From contig CP006667.1 of assembly GCA_000471925.1 (NCBI GenBank), positions 3,534,001 through 3,598,000 of the forward strand: DNA of 64,000 nt. Reading direction: 5' to 3'. Position numbers and translations under genes: made by a program. A model generated the notes under the pieces. The model was not told where the DNA came from. It saw nothing but the letters and a program-made list of their open reading frames with translations, and did not search any database. Shown in pieces: positions 1 to 8,618 of this stretch (the stretch's first letter is position 1; the number at the start of each line of letters is the position of its first letter). This DNA is from Ralstonia pickettii DTP0602. Its GTDB lineage: Bacteria > Pseudomonadota > Gammaproteobacteria > Burkholderiales > Burkholderiaceae.

Positions 1-258
1 AACGCCGCCGACGGCTGGAGCGCCGCCGCGCCGTACGACGTGATCTGCATCTCGGGCTCGCTGCCGGCCATCCCGCAGTCGATCCTGTCGCAGGTCAAGG
101 TGGGCGGGCGCATCGCCGCCTTCGTGGGCGAATTGCCGGTGATGGAAGCGCGCCTGATCACGCGCGTGTCCGAGACCGAGTACCAGGTCGTCAACCTGTT
201 CGAGACCGCGGTCAAGCCCCTGCAGGGCGCGGCCCGGCCCTCGCAGTTCCAGTTCTGA
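1..258 (+). CDS. pcm: Protein-L-isoaspartate O-methyltransferase, C-terminal part (cut by window edge)
   Basis: The reading frame is open from base 1 to the stop at 258 and gives the last 85 residues of a class I SAM-dependent methyltransferase. The visible part has the pattern APYDVICISGS followed by a GGRIAAFVG strand, which matches the end of the Rossmann fold of the Pcm/PIMT family. Pcm repairs isoaspartyl residues in aged cytoplasmic proteins. The start, the SAM-binding GxGxG loop and the catalytic motif lie outside the window, so the family call rests on the C-terminal half and on context: pcm, a rhodanese gene and tolC commonly lie together in Burkholderiaceae. The rhodanese gene starts 13 bases downstream and is probably co-transcribed. 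Confidence 0.75.
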   Translation, partial: NAADGWSAAAPYDVICISGSLPAIPQSILSQVKVGGRIAAFVGELPVMEARLITRVSETEYQVVNLFETAVKPLQGAARPSQFQF

Positions 259-271
259 AGACGGAGTCATC

Positions 272-595
272 ATGCAGGTCATCAAGCCGACCGAACTGGC
301 CCAGTGGCTGGCCGACGCCAGCCGCGCCAAACCGGTCCTGCTCGACGTGCGTGAAGGCTGGGAGGTGCAGACCTGCGCCATGCCCGGCATCACCCACATC
401 CCGATGCGAGACATCCCCGCGCGCGCGGCCGAGCTGGACGAGGACGCCGACATCGTCTGCATCTGCCACCACGGCATGCGCAGCATGCAGGTGGCCGCCT
501 ACCTGGAGCGCCAGGGCTACGGCAAGGTCTACAACCTGACCGGCGGCGTCGACGCGTGGGCCAGCGAGGTCGACCCGGCCATGCCGAAGTACTGA
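272..595 (+). CDS. Single-domain rhodanese-like sulfurtransferase
   Basis: This 107-residue protein is one rhodanese domain with no signal peptide, so it should be cytoplasmic. The sulfur-accepting loop is CHHGMRS, with the catalytic Cys at residue 65 and a second Cys at 63. The loop has the length seen in sulfurtransferases rather than in Cdc25-like phosphatases. The C-terminal NLTGGVDAW motif is typical of the family. The start at 272 is preceded by a GGAG Shine-Dalgarno. The physiological sulfur donor and acceptor cannot be read from the sequence. It sits between pcm and tolC, in the conserved order of the family, and is probably in one transcript with pcm. Confidence 0.9.
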   Translation: MQVIKPTELAQWLADASRAKPVLLDVREGWEVQTCAMPGITHIPMRDIPARAAELDEDADIVCICHHGMRSMQVAAYLERQGYGKVYNLTGGVDAWASEVDPAMPKY

Positions 596-728
596 AGCCA
601 GCCGCGGCCTGCCGGTAACCGGCCGGCAGGCCGGCCGCGACCGCGGCAGTCCTGGGCAGGCACCCAGGCAGCAATCCGAAGAAGAAACGACCGTAGGCCG
701 TGGCTGTGCCCGGCAACCTGGAGGTGTC

Positions 729-2246
729 ATGACGTTTGCGCCCAACGCCCTGTCCGGAGCGATCCGGACGCGCCTGGCGATCGCGGTTTCCCTGCTTGCC
801 CCGCTGTTGGCTGTGGTGCCCGCGGCACCGGCAAGCGCGGCCGACCTGCTGCAGGTCTATCGCGATGCGCAAGCCAATGACGCGCAGTTCGCCAGCGCCC
901 GCTCGCAGCTGCTGGCCACGCGCGAGAGGCTGCCGCAGGGGCGCGCGGGGCTGCTGCCGCAGGTCATCGGCACCGCTGGCGCGTCGCGCACCAAGCTTGA
1001 CCAGACCGCGTCGCTGCCGCTCGGCACCGGCGCCAGTGCCTCCGGCACGCGCTTCTTCAACAACAACAACTGGCAGCTGCAGCTGAGCCAGCCGCTGTTC
1101 CGCTGGGACCGCTGGGAAACCTACAAGCAGGGCGAACTGGCCACGCTGGCGGGCGAAGTCACCTTCCACCAGGCCGAGCTCGACCTGATCACGCGCGCAG
1201 CGCAGGCCTACTTCGACGTGCTGGCGGCGCAGGACAACCTGTACCTGGCGCGCGCGCAGAAGAAGGCCATCGGCGAGCAACTGGAGCAGGCCAAGCGCAA
1301 CTTCGAGGTCGGCACCGCCACCATCACCGACACCAACGACGCCCAGGCCCGCTACGACCTGGCGACCTCGACCGAGATCGCCGCGCAGAGCGACCTGGAG
1401 ATCCGGCGCGCCACGCTGCAGCAGATCACTGGCAAGCCGGTCGACGAAGTGCTGGGCCTGCGCCCCGAGGCGCCCATCCCCGGCCCGCAGCCGCCCGATG
1501 TCAACGCGTGGGCCGCGCAGGCGGAGAGCAGCAACCTGCAGGTCAACCTGGCCAGCTACAACCTCGAGACCGCGCAGCGCGAGACCAACAAGGCCAAGGC
1601 CGGACACCTGCCGTCGGTCGACCTGGTGGCTTCGTACGGGTACACCAACCAGACCGGCAGCGCCACACAGGCGATCTCGACCCACTACAACGCGTCGCAG
1701 ATCGGCGTACAGCTGACCATGCCGATCTTTGCCGGCGGCCAGATCCAGTCGCGCGTGCGCGAAACGCTGGCGCTCGCCGACAAGGCCGCCAGCGACCTGG
1801 AATTTGCCCGCCGCACCGCCGCACAGACGGCGCGGCAGACGTATTCGGGCGTGTCCAACGGGCTGGCGCAGGTGAAGGCGCTGGAAGCCGCGGAACGCTC
1901 GGCGCAGAGCGCGGTGGAGTCCAACCAGCTTGGCTATGAGGTGGGTGTGCGTATCAATATCGACGTGCTCAACGCCGAGGCGCAGCTATTCTCCACCCGC
2001 CGCGACCTGGCCAGGGCGCGTTATGACACCATCATGAACGGGCTGCGGCTGAAGGCTTCCACCGCCGTGCTGCAGGAGTCGGACGTGGTGCAGATCAATA
2101 CGCTGCTGACCTCGTCGCCGGGCGCGTTGTACCAGCTGCCGGTGCCAGCGCAGGCGAACGGCAAGGTGCCGGCAAAACCCGCGTCCGCGGCCGAACGCCG
2201 GGGCGGGCGGCGTGAAGCGGTTCCGACCGGCACGCCGCGCTCCTGA
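729..2246 (+). CDS. tolC: TolC family outer-membrane channel protein
   Basis: The 505-residue product begins with a signal peptide (residues about 1-37, hydrophobic core near 18-32, probable cleavage at ASA/AD). It is followed by the duplicated long-helix architecture of outer membrane efflux proteins. Recognisable pieces are DLLQVYRDAQANDAQF at the mature N-terminus and the repeat-two segment with GYEVGVRINIDVLNAEAQLF. TolC trimers form the outer-membrane duct for RND/ABC efflux pumps and type I secretion. No inner-membrane or periplasmic partner is encoded next to it, which is normal for a shared TolC. The start is supported by a GGAGG Shine-Dalgarno six bases upstream. The last 40 residues are Ala/Pro/Arg-rich and poorly conserved in appearance. 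Confidence 0.92.
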   Translation: MTFAPNALSGAIRTRLAIAVSLLAPLLAVVPAAPASAADLLQVYRDAQANDAQFASARSQLLATRERLPQGRAGLLPQVIGTAGASRTKLDQTASLPLGTGASASGTRFFNNNNWQLQLSQPLFRWDRWETYKQGELATLAGEVTFHQAELDLITRAAQAYFDVLAAQDNLYLARAQKKAIGEQLEQAKRNFEVGTATITDTNDAQARYDLATSTEIAAQSDLEIRRATLQQITGKPVDEVLGLRPEAPIPGPQPPDVNAWAAQAESSNLQVNLASYNLETAQRETNKAKAGHLPSVDLVASYGYTNQTGSATQAISTHYNASQIGVQLTMPIFAGGQIQSRVRETLALADKAASDLEFARRTAAQTARQTYSGVSNGLAQVKALEAAERSAQSAVESNQLGYEVGVRINIDVLNAEAQLFSTRRDLARARYDTIMNGLRLKASTAVLQESDVVQINTLLTSSPGALYQLPVPAQANGKVPAKPASAAERRGGRREAVPTGTPRS

Positions 2247-2252
2247 GCGGCG

Positions 2253-2299
2253 GTCACAAAGCAAAACGGGCCGCGATTGGCCCGTTTTGCTTTGGTGAC
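2253..2299. terminator. Bidirectional intrinsic terminator between tolC and the lipoprotein gene
   Basis: A 20-base arm at 2253-2272 pairs with 2279-2299 around a six-base loop, giving a near-perfect stem. It carries an A-rich 5' side and a T-rich 3' side, so it can act in both directions. It lies between the convergent stop codons of tolC and the META/DUF4377 gene. Confidence 0.85.
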
Positions 2300-2307
2300 G
2301 GCTTACC

Positions 2308-3138
2308 CTACCGTGCCCGCGTGCGCGACTCCACATTCAGCAGCTGCCACCGGATCGACGACGCATCCGCCGGCGGGTTCGGCACCTGGTACTCGCGCAC
2401 GCGCAGCTTGTAGGACACGCCCTGCTCGAAGTCCAGCCCTTCGATCGGGCCATACCAGAGCTGCCACGGCGCATCGGGCGATTCGCGCCAGCGGTAGCAC
2501 ATCATCTTGCCGACGCCCGTGCACTCCACGCGCTGCGAATCGATATAGACGGTCTTCTCCACCCCGCCCGCATCCGTGCGCGCGCCGCGCTTGCCCACGC
2601 CTTCACGCTCGACAAACTGCAGCAGGTCGCCACTGGCGGTCTTCCAGACGATCTGCCGGCCGGTGCTGCCCGCCGACGGCTGCGTGCCGACGGTGGCGAA
2701 CGGCGTCTGCATCGCTTTGAGCAGCGCGGATTCGAGCTCCATGCGCGCCGGCGGGCAGGCCATGCGCGTGCCGGCGACGCGGTCGAAGCGGATGCCGGTG
2801 TCGGTCTTGCCATAGCTGCCGGTAAAACGGTTGCAGCCGCTGGTGCCGCTGACCGTGCCCTGCGCGGCATCGATGCCGTCGTTGAACTCGAAGATGATGG
2901 GCTCGCCGTTGTCGCCATGCGGGATGTCGCGCAGCGTACCGTCGGCTTGCTGCCAGCGCACCAGTTCCCAGCGGCTCGGGCCGGAGGGCTGGGTCTGGTT
3001 CAGGCTGGCGCCGGCACTGGGCAGGCCCGGCGCCGGGCCGGTGGTGCAGGCGGCAAGTGTGGCGGCAACGGTGACGAGGGCAAAGGCGGCGCAGCGCAGG
3101 CCGATCGTCCGACAGTTACCACGAAGGGATGTCTGCAT
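2308..3138 (-). CDS. META and DUF4377 domain lipoprotein
   Basis: The 276-residue protein starts at the ATG at 3138, which has an AGGAG site nine bases upstream; the frame is open further upstream but that part has no homology character. Residues 13-31 form a lipoprotein signal peptide ending in LAAC (lipidated Cys31). The middle (about 50-165) is a META/HslJ-type domain with SGTSGCNRFTGSY and RMACPPARMELE. The C-terminal 80 residues (VYIDSQRVECTGVG to LLNVESRT) look like DUF4377. Proteins of this architecture are envelope lipoproteins of unclear function, and HslJ is linked to heat and novobiocin tolerance in E. coli. The gene is convergent with tolC and divergent from the next glycosyltransferase. 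Confidence 0.85.
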   Translation of the reverse strand: MQTSLRGNCRTIGLRCAAFALVTVAATLAACTTGPAPGLPSAGASLNQTQPSGPSRWELVRWQQADGTLRDIPHGDNGEPIIFEFNDGIDAAQGTVSGTSGCNRFTGSYGKTDTGIRFDRVAGTRMACPPARMELESALLKAMQTPFATVGTQPSAGSTGRQIVWKTASGDLLQFVEREGVGKRGARTDAGGVEKTVYIDSQRVECTGVGKMMCYRWRESPDAPWQLWYGPIEGLDFEQGVSYKLRVREYQVPNPPADASSIRWQLLNVESRTRAR

Positions 3139-3420
3139 AGGGGAAAGCTCCTGTGACAAGGCGCCGGGGCCATTTGCGGCCATCGGCGCTACATGCTGGC
3201 TTAGAGCCTGGCGGATTCGAGCAAGTTCAGCATTTCCGGCTGCACAATGCTGCTGGGTAGTGTACCGCGCTGGCATTTCATGCCACGATCCGCCACCATC
3301 GCGGCGCAAACCCAAGGATAATTGCGGACCCACCCTGCCCTCCGACTCTATCGCCCTGGTAGCCATGCATCGCCACAACCCGCGCGCAGCCAGCCGCTAC
3401 GCTGCGCCACAGCCGCACCC

Positions 3421-4518
3421 ATGACGGGCCGCCGTATCTGCTTCCTGACCGGCACGCTCAACGCGATGGCGGGGGCCGAGCGCATGACCGCGACCATCGC
3501 CAACGCGCTCGCGGCGCTCGGCCACCACGTCACCATCCTGAGCCTGTGGGATACGGCCAGCCAGTTCCCGCTGCATCCGGCCATCCGCCATCAAGCGCTG
3601 TTCGCGCAGCGGCCGTCGTTCCGGCGCGAATATCTCGCCACCGTGGCCGGCATCCGCCGCCATTGCGCCGCGCACCGGACCGAGGTGCTGGTACAGGTCG
3701 ACACCATGCTCGCGCTGTTCGTGCTGCCGGCCACCGCCGGCATGGGACTGCATCATATCGCCTGGGAGCATTGCCACTTCGACGAGGATCTCGGCAAGCC
3801 GGCACGCAAGCTCGCCAGGCGCCTGGCGGCGCGCTTCTGCCGGCAGGTGGTGGTGCTGACGGAGCGGGATCGCAGCCGCTGGCTGGAAGCCCTGCGCCCG
3901 CGCAGCGACGTGGTTTGCCTGCCCAACCCGCTGCCCTTCCCCATGCCCGCCGCGCCCGCTCCGCGTACTCGGAAGACCGTGCTTGCCATGGGGCGGCTGG
4001 TGGCGGCAAAGGGCTTCGATGTGTTGCTGCGCGCCTGGCAGCAGGTCGCGGCACAGGAGCCGGAATGGCAACTGCTCATCCACGGCGAAGGCGAGGAGCG
4101 CCCTGCCCTGACCGCGTTGGCCGCGCAGCTCGGCCTGGAAGGCCGGGTCAGCCTGCCGGGCGTCTGCCACGACCCGGCGCAGGCCTATGGGCGCGCGTCG
4201 GTGTTCTGTCTGAGTTCGCGCTATGAAGGCTTTGGCCTGGTGCTGATCGAAGCCATGGCCTTCGGCCTGCCGATCGTATCGACCGATTGCGAGACCGGGC
4301 CGCGCGAACTGCTCGCGCCGGGACAAGACGCACTGGTCGTTCCCGCGGACAACGCCGAGGCGCTGGCCTCGGCGCTGCTGACGGTGATCCGGGAGCCGGA
4401 AACCGCAAGCCGGCTTGCTGCCAGCGGCCGGGCCAAGGCGAACGGATTTGCGCTGGAGCGGATTTCCGCGCAGTGGGACGCGCTGGTCAAGGCGCCGCCA
4501 TCCAGCGCGGCGCCTTAG
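3421..4518 (+). CDS. Glycosyltransferase family 4 (GT-B fold)
   Basis: The 365-residue protein begins MTGRRICFLTGTLNAMAG. An upstream in-frame extension to 3322 exists but lacks family character. The N-terminal half has the GAERM nucleotide-sugar domain opening and the C-terminal half has VLAMGRLVAAKGFDVLLRAW and the E-x7-E motif EGFGLVLIE at residues 269-277, typical of retaining GT4 enzymes. It probably adds a hexose to LPS core or a similar envelope glycan at the inner face of the cytoplasmic membrane. The acceptor and sugar cannot be deduced. It ends eight bases from the convergent waaA stop, and its placement next to waaA/waaC supports an LPS core role. Confidence 0.85.
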   Translation: MTGRRICFLTGTLNAMAGAERMTATIANALAALGHHVTILSLWDTASQFPLHPAIRHQALFAQRPSFRREYLATVAGIRRHCAAHRTEVLVQVDTMLALFVLPATAGMGLHHIAWEHCHFDEDLGKPARKLARRLAARFCRQVVVLTERDRSRWLEALRPRSDVVCLPNPLPFPMPAAPAPRTRKTVLAMGRLVAAKGFDVLLRAWQQVAAQEPEWQLLIHGEGEERPALTALAAQLGLEGRVSLPGVCHDPAQAYGRASVFCLSSRYEGFGLVLIEAMAFGLPIVSTDCETGPRELLAPGQDALVVPADNAEALASALLTVIREPETASRLAASGRAKANGFALERISAQWDALVKAPPSSAAP

Positions 4519-4526
4519 TCGTCAGC

Positions 4527-5816
4527 TCAGTCTTCCAGCACGGGCGCCAGCGCGGCCAGCGTGCGGACGGTCGCGCCGCGATGCAGGCCGGCAAAGGTCT
4601 GCGCATGCGCATGCATGTCGGCCAGGCGCGCCGGCTCGGCCAGCACGCCGGCGGCGGTGCGTACCAGCTCATCGGCATTGCCGACGCGCAGGCAAGCACC
4701 CGCGGCAATCGCATCCTCCGTCGCCTGCGCGAAATTGAAGGTATGCGGGCCGATCAGCACCGGCGTGCCGACCGCGCAGGCCTCGATCAGGTTCTGCCCG
4801 CCTAGCGGCATCAGGCTGCCGCCGATGAAGGCGAGGTCCGATGCGGCGAAGTACATCGCCATCTCGCCCATCGAATCGCCCAGCACGATATCCGCCGTGA
4901 TCGGAGCCTGCACCTTGTCGAGATCCAGCGCACTGCGGCGTTCGACCGAGAACCCCGCCCGCGCAGCCATCGCCGCCACTTCATCGAAGCGCTGCGGATG
5001 GCGCGGGATCAGCAGCAAGGCCGGACGCGGCACGTCGCCGGCCAACGCCTGCCAGCGCGAGAAGGCGTCGAGCAGCAGAGGCTCCTCCCCTTCGCGCGTG
5101 CTGGCGGCCGCGAGCACCTTGCGTGCGCCGAACGCCTTGCGCAGCCGTTCGCCCAGCGCCACGCCCGCCGGTGCGGGCTGCATGTCGAACTTCAGGTTGC
5201 CGGTGATCTGTACCGCCGGCACGCCCAGCGCGCGAAAGCGCTCGGCATCGCCAGCCGTCTGCGCCAGCACGCCCGCAAAGTCCCGGTACATCGACGCCGC
5301 CGCGCGCCCGAAGCGCGCCGTGCGCCGGAAGCTGCGCGGCGACAGGCGCGCGTTGACCAGGTACAGCGGCACCCCCGCCTTGCGCGCGCCGTGCACGACA
5401 TTGGGCCACACCTCGGTCTCCATCAGCATGCCCGCCTCCGGCCGGAAATACCGCATGAACCGCCCCACCAGCCACGGCAGGTCATACGGCAGGTAGCACT
5501 GCAGGATGCGCGGCTCCTTGCCGAACAGCTGCGCGCCGGTCTGGCGGCCGGTCGGCGTCATGTGCGTGAGCAGCAGGCGGTGGTGCGGATAGGCACCGAG
5601 CAGGGCTTCGATCAGCGGCTGCGCGGCGCGGGTCTCGCCGACTGACACGGCGTGGACCCAGAGCCACGGGCCCTTCCTTGGCAGGTTGCCGTAGACGCCC
5701 AGGCGCTCGCCGACATGCTGCACGTAGCCCGGCTCCTTGCGCGCGCGCCAGGCCAGGCGTAGCAGCGCGAGCGGCAACACGGCCAGCCACAATAGGCTGT
5801 AGATCAGGCGCAGCAT
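4527..5816 (-). CDS. waaA: 3-deoxy-D-manno-octulosonic acid (Kdo) transferase
   Basis: WaaA attaches Kdo from CMP-Kdo to lipid IVA at the inner membrane, the first step of LPS inner-core assembly. The 429-residue length is normal. It opens with a single membrane anchor (residues 1-20) followed by RKEPGYVQHVGERLG. The conserved VHAVSVGETRAA segment contains the catalytic Glu. The C-terminal half carries GDSMGEMAMYFAASDLAFIGGSL and the GGQNLIEACAVGTPVLIGPHTFNF signature. The start codon overlaps the waaC stop by one base (TGATG), so waaC and waaA are translationally coupled. Confidence 0.95.
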   Translation of the reverse strand: MLRLIYSLLWLAVLPLALLRLAWRARKEPGYVQHVGERLGVYGNLPRKGPWLWVHAVSVGETRAAQPLIEALLGAYPHHRLLLTHMTPTGRQTGAQLFGKEPRILQCYLPYDLPWLVGRFMRYFRPEAGMLMETEVWPNVVHGARKAGVPLYLVNARLSPRSFRRTARFGRAAASMYRDFAGVLAQTAGDAERFRALGVPAVQITGNLKFDMQPAPAGVALGERLRKAFGARKVLAAASTREGEEPLLLDAFSRWQALAGDVPRPALLLIPRHPQRFDEVAAMAARAGFSVERRSALDLDKVQAPITADIVLGDSMGEMAMYFAASDLAFIGGSLMPLGGQNLIEACAVGTPVLIGPHTFNFAQATEDAIAAGACLRVGNADELVRTAAGVLAEPARLADMHAHAQTFAGLHRGATVRTLAALAPVLED

Positions 5817-6922
5817 CAGGCAGGCACCCCGCGTACGCGGCAGGCGGCCTCGTAGACGTCATCGACCGATGGCACCACGCCGTCGTCGCCGACATTGGCG
5901 ATGCGCTCGGACCAGTAGCCCTCGGTCTTCCAGCGCCAGGTGGCGGTGTAGATTTCCACCGTGGGGCGGCACAGCGCCGCGGCGATATGGACCAGCCCCG
6001 TATCGACGCCGATCACCACCTCGGCCCGGTTGATCAGCCCGAAGCCCTGCATCACCGAGAATCGCGGCAGCACCTGCGCCTGCGGCACGCCGGCGGCGAT
6101 CTCTTCGGCGGCCTGGCGCTCCTTGTCGTTGCCCCACGGCAGCAGCATGGCCAGGCCCTCGGCGCGCAGCCGGTTGCCCAGTGCGTGCCAGTTCTGCACC
6201 GCCCACTTCTTGCGCGCGCCGGCCGTCGCGTGGAAGCACACGGCATAGCGCGCGGGCAGGTCCGCCCACAACGGATCGTCGACATGCAAGGACTGCGCGG
6301 CCGCCCCGAAGAACCGCGGCGGCTCCGCCGGCGCCATCCCGGTCAGCGCCGCGCCCAGCAAGCGCGAGCGGCGCACCGAATGGGTCTGGCGCGGCACCTG
6401 CACCGGATCGGTGTACAGCAGCCGTGCCGCCGGCTCATAGCCCGAGCCCTGCGTGGCATTGCCCAGCCCAATGATCGGCGCACCCGGCGCGCGCGTGGCC
6501 ACGCGCGCGACCACTGCGGTCTTGAGCAAACCCTGGCTTTCGATCACGGCGTCGTAGCGCTCGGCGCGCAGCGCATCGCGCACCGCGCCAATCTCGTGCC
6601 ACGTACCGCCCTGCAGGATGCGCTTGCGCCAGCGCCGCAGCGCGAACGGGATCACGCGGCGCACTTCCGGCAACAGGCGCACCAGTTCGACATAGCCTTC
6701 TTCCACCACCCAGTCGATCTCGGCGTCCGGCCAGCGCATGCGCAGGTCGTGCACCAGCGGCATGTTGTGGACCACATCGCCCAGCGACGACACCTTGACC
6801 AGCAGGATGCGCGGCCGCTGCGGCAACGGGAACGGCGCCGCCGCCGGCATGGGCTGCACCACCCCGGACGCGTCCGGCGATGCCTGTGGCACCGCCGCGC
6901 GCTCAGAACGGGAGCTGAGCAT
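5816..6922 (-). CDS. waaC: LPS heptosyltransferase I
   Basis: WaaC transfers L-glycero-D-manno-heptose from ADP-heptose onto Kdo-lipid A in the cytoplasm. The 368-residue protein shows the GT9 opening RILLVKVSSLGDVVHNMP, the central YDAVIESQGLLKTA, and the C-terminal LPWGNDKERQAAEEI and VIGVDTGLVHIAAAL motifs. The true family start is close to RILLVKV. The ATG at 6922 gives a 36-residue low-complexity extension and overlaps the 3' end of the phosphomannomutase gene by 20 bases; Met25 (6850) is an alternative start. The gene forms a minus-strand unit with the upstream phosphomutase gene and downstream waaA. Confidence 0.93.
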   Translation of the reverse strand: MLSSRSERAAVPQASPDASGVVQPMPAAAPFPLPQRPRILLVKVSSLGDVVHNMPLVHDLRMRWPDAEIDWVVEEGYVELVRLLPEVRRVIPFALRRWRKRILQGGTWHEIGAVRDALRAERYDAVIESQGLLKTAVVARVATRAPGAPIIGLGNATQGSGYEPAARLLYTDPVQVPRQTHSVRRSRLLGAALTGMAPAEPPRFFGAAAQSLHVDDPLWADLPARYAVCFHATAGARKKWAVQNWHALGNRLRAEGLAMLLPWGNDKERQAAEEIAAGVPQAQVLPRFSVMQGFGLINRAEVVIGVDTGLVHIAAALCRPTVEIYTATWRWKTEGYWSERIANVGDDGVVPSVDDVYEAACRVRGVPA

Positions 6923-8288
6923 CCGGCTTCTCGGCCAGGATCACGCGCTTGAACTCCGCCTGGATGCGCGCCAGCGCGGCGTCGTTGTCAGCCTCGAAGC
7001 GCATCACCACCACCGGCGTGGTGTTGGACGGACGCGCCAGGCCAAAGCCATCGGCATATTCCACGCGCACGCCGTCGATGGTGATTACCTCGCGCGCGCC
7101 TTCGAATTTGGCGTTCGCCTTGATCTTGTCCAGCAGCGTGAACGGCTCGCCCTCGGCACACTTGAGCTGCAGCTCCGGCGTATTGTTGGCGTTCGGCAGC
7201 GCGTTCAGCACCGCGCTCGGATCAGCGTGGCGCGACAGGATCTCCAGCAGGCGCGCACCGGTGTACAGGCCATCGTCAAAGCCATACCAGCGGTCCTTGA
7301 AGAACACGTGGCCGCTCATCTCGCCGGCGATCGGCGCACCGGTTTCCTTCAGCTTGGCCTTCACCAGCGAATGGCCGGTCTTCCACATCAGCGGCTCGCC
7401 GCCGTGCTGGCGGATCCACGGTGCCAGCTTGCCGGTGCACTTGACGTCGTAGATCACCTGCGCGCCCGGATTGCGCGACAGGATCTCCTCGGCGAACAGC
7501 ATCAGCTGGCGGTCCGGGAAAATCACCTGCCCATCCTTGGTCACCACGCCCAGGCGGTCGCCGTCGCCATCGAAGGCAAGGCCCAGCTCGCAGTCGGTCT
7601 CGCGCAGGCACTTCATCAGGTCTTGCAGGTTCTCCACATGCGCGGGATCGGGGTGGTGGTTGGGGAAGTTGCCGTCGACGTCACAGAACAGCTCAGTCAC
7701 CTCGCAGCCCAGGCCGCGGAACAGGTCGCCGACGAAGGCGCCGGCCACGCCGTTGCCGGCATCCAGCGCGATCTTCATCGGACGGGCCAGCTTGACGTCG
7801 CCGATGATGCGGTCGAGGTACTTCTGGCGCACATCGACCTGCTTGTAGGTGCCGCTGCCGCTGGCGAAAGTGCTGGCCTCGATGCGCTGGCGCAGCGCCT
7901 GGATCTGCTCGCCGTAGATCGCCCGGCCGGCCAGGACCATCTTGAAGCCGTTGTAGTCGGGCGGGTTGTGGCTGCCGGTGACCATGATGCCGGAGGTGGC
8001 GCGCACGCCGTCGATCTCGATATTGGTGGCGAAGTAGACCATCGGGGTGGCAACCAGGCCGATGTCGATCACATCCAGGGCGGCGGCGCGCAGGCCTTCT
8101 ACGAGGCCGGCGATGAGGTCGGGGCCGGAGAGGCGGCCGTCGCGGCCTACTACAACGGTTTTTTCGCCGAGTTCTGCAGCGGCCGAACCGAACGACAAGC
8201 CAATCAGGCGTGCGACGTCGCGGGTGAGCGTTTTGCCCACGATGCCGCGGATGTCATAGGCTTTGAAAATAGAAGGTTCGATTTGCAT
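6903..8288 (-). CDS. manB: Phosphomannomutase/phosphoglucomutase
   Basis: The 461-residue enzyme interconverts mannose-6-P/mannose-1-P and probably glucose phosphates, feeding GDP-mannose and other nucleotide-sugar pools. The phosphoserine loop VTGSHNP places the catalytic Ser at residue 106. The metal loop FDGDGDRLG and the sugar-specificity GEMSGHVFF loop are both present, and the N-terminus SIFKAYDIRG is classic for the AlgC/ManB type. The ATG at 8288 is chosen because it has AGGA seven bases upstream and starts right before the family N-terminus; a longer frame to 8330 looks spurious. It is the first gene of the waaC-waaA unit. Confidence 0.93.
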   Translation of the reverse strand: MQIEPSIFKAYDIRGIVGKTLTRDVARLIGLSFGSAAAELGEKTVVVGRDGRLSGPDLIAGLVEGLRAAALDVIDIGLVATPMVYFATNIEIDGVRATSGIMVTGSHNPPDYNGFKMVLAGRAIYGEQIQALRQRIEASTFASGSGTYKQVDVRQKYLDRIIGDVKLARPMKIALDAGNGVAGAFVGDLFRGLGCEVTELFCDVDGNFPNHHPDPAHVENLQDLMKCLRETDCELGLAFDGDGDRLGVVTKDGQVIFPDRQLMLFAEEILSRNPGAQVIYDVKCTGKLAPWIRQHGGEPLMWKTGHSLVKAKLKETGAPIAGEMSGHVFFKDRWYGFDDGLYTGARLLEILSRHADPSAVLNALPNANNTPELQLKCAEGEPFTLLDKIKANAKFEGAREVITIDGVRVEYADGFGLARPSNTTPVVVMRFEADNDAALARIQAEFKRVILAEKPDAQLPF

Positions 8289-8618
8289 ATGGCTTCCTGT
8301 CAGTCTGTCGGGCGCGACGCACACTGCCAAGACGTGGACGACGACACCAGATCGGGCTCTTGGAACGAATCAAAGGGGCTATTTTGCCGGATTGCGCGAC
8401 TGGCGGGCGGTATAATCGCCGCAATATACCGGACCGGCGCAATTTTCAGCGTCTGTCCTACACCTGAAGCTACACTTCGCCGCCCGCCAGGCCGCGCCTT
8501 TCGCTATCCGGTCGCATTGGACCCGACGGCGATTGCCCGACAATACGGAAGCTGCCATAACTCGCCGGTGCTTTCCGGCCAAGTGGCGGTTGCGACCTAG
8601 CTAATTTCGTACGCACAC
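8289..8618. other. Divergent intergenic region between phosphomutase gene and glycan operon
   Basis: These 330 bases separate the minus-strand phosphomutase unit from the plus-strand glycan operon. They contain a perfect TATAAT hexamer at 8411-8416. No open frame with protein-like character was found. The region probably holds the promoters for both directions. Confidence 0.6.
8411..8416 (+). promoter_or_regulatory. Candidate sigma-70 -10 box for the 8619-13487 operon
   Basis: A perfect TATAAT lies about 200 bases before the TTG start at 8619. There is no convincing -35 at 16-18 bases spacing; TTGCCG at 8384 is 21 bases away and TTGCGC at 8392 only 13. It is therefore only a candidate, and it would leave a long leader. 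Confidence 0.35.

Noticed and set aside
6738..8600. 620-residue plus-strand open frame
   Set aside because: Antisense shadow of the phosphomutase gene, with no family motifs.
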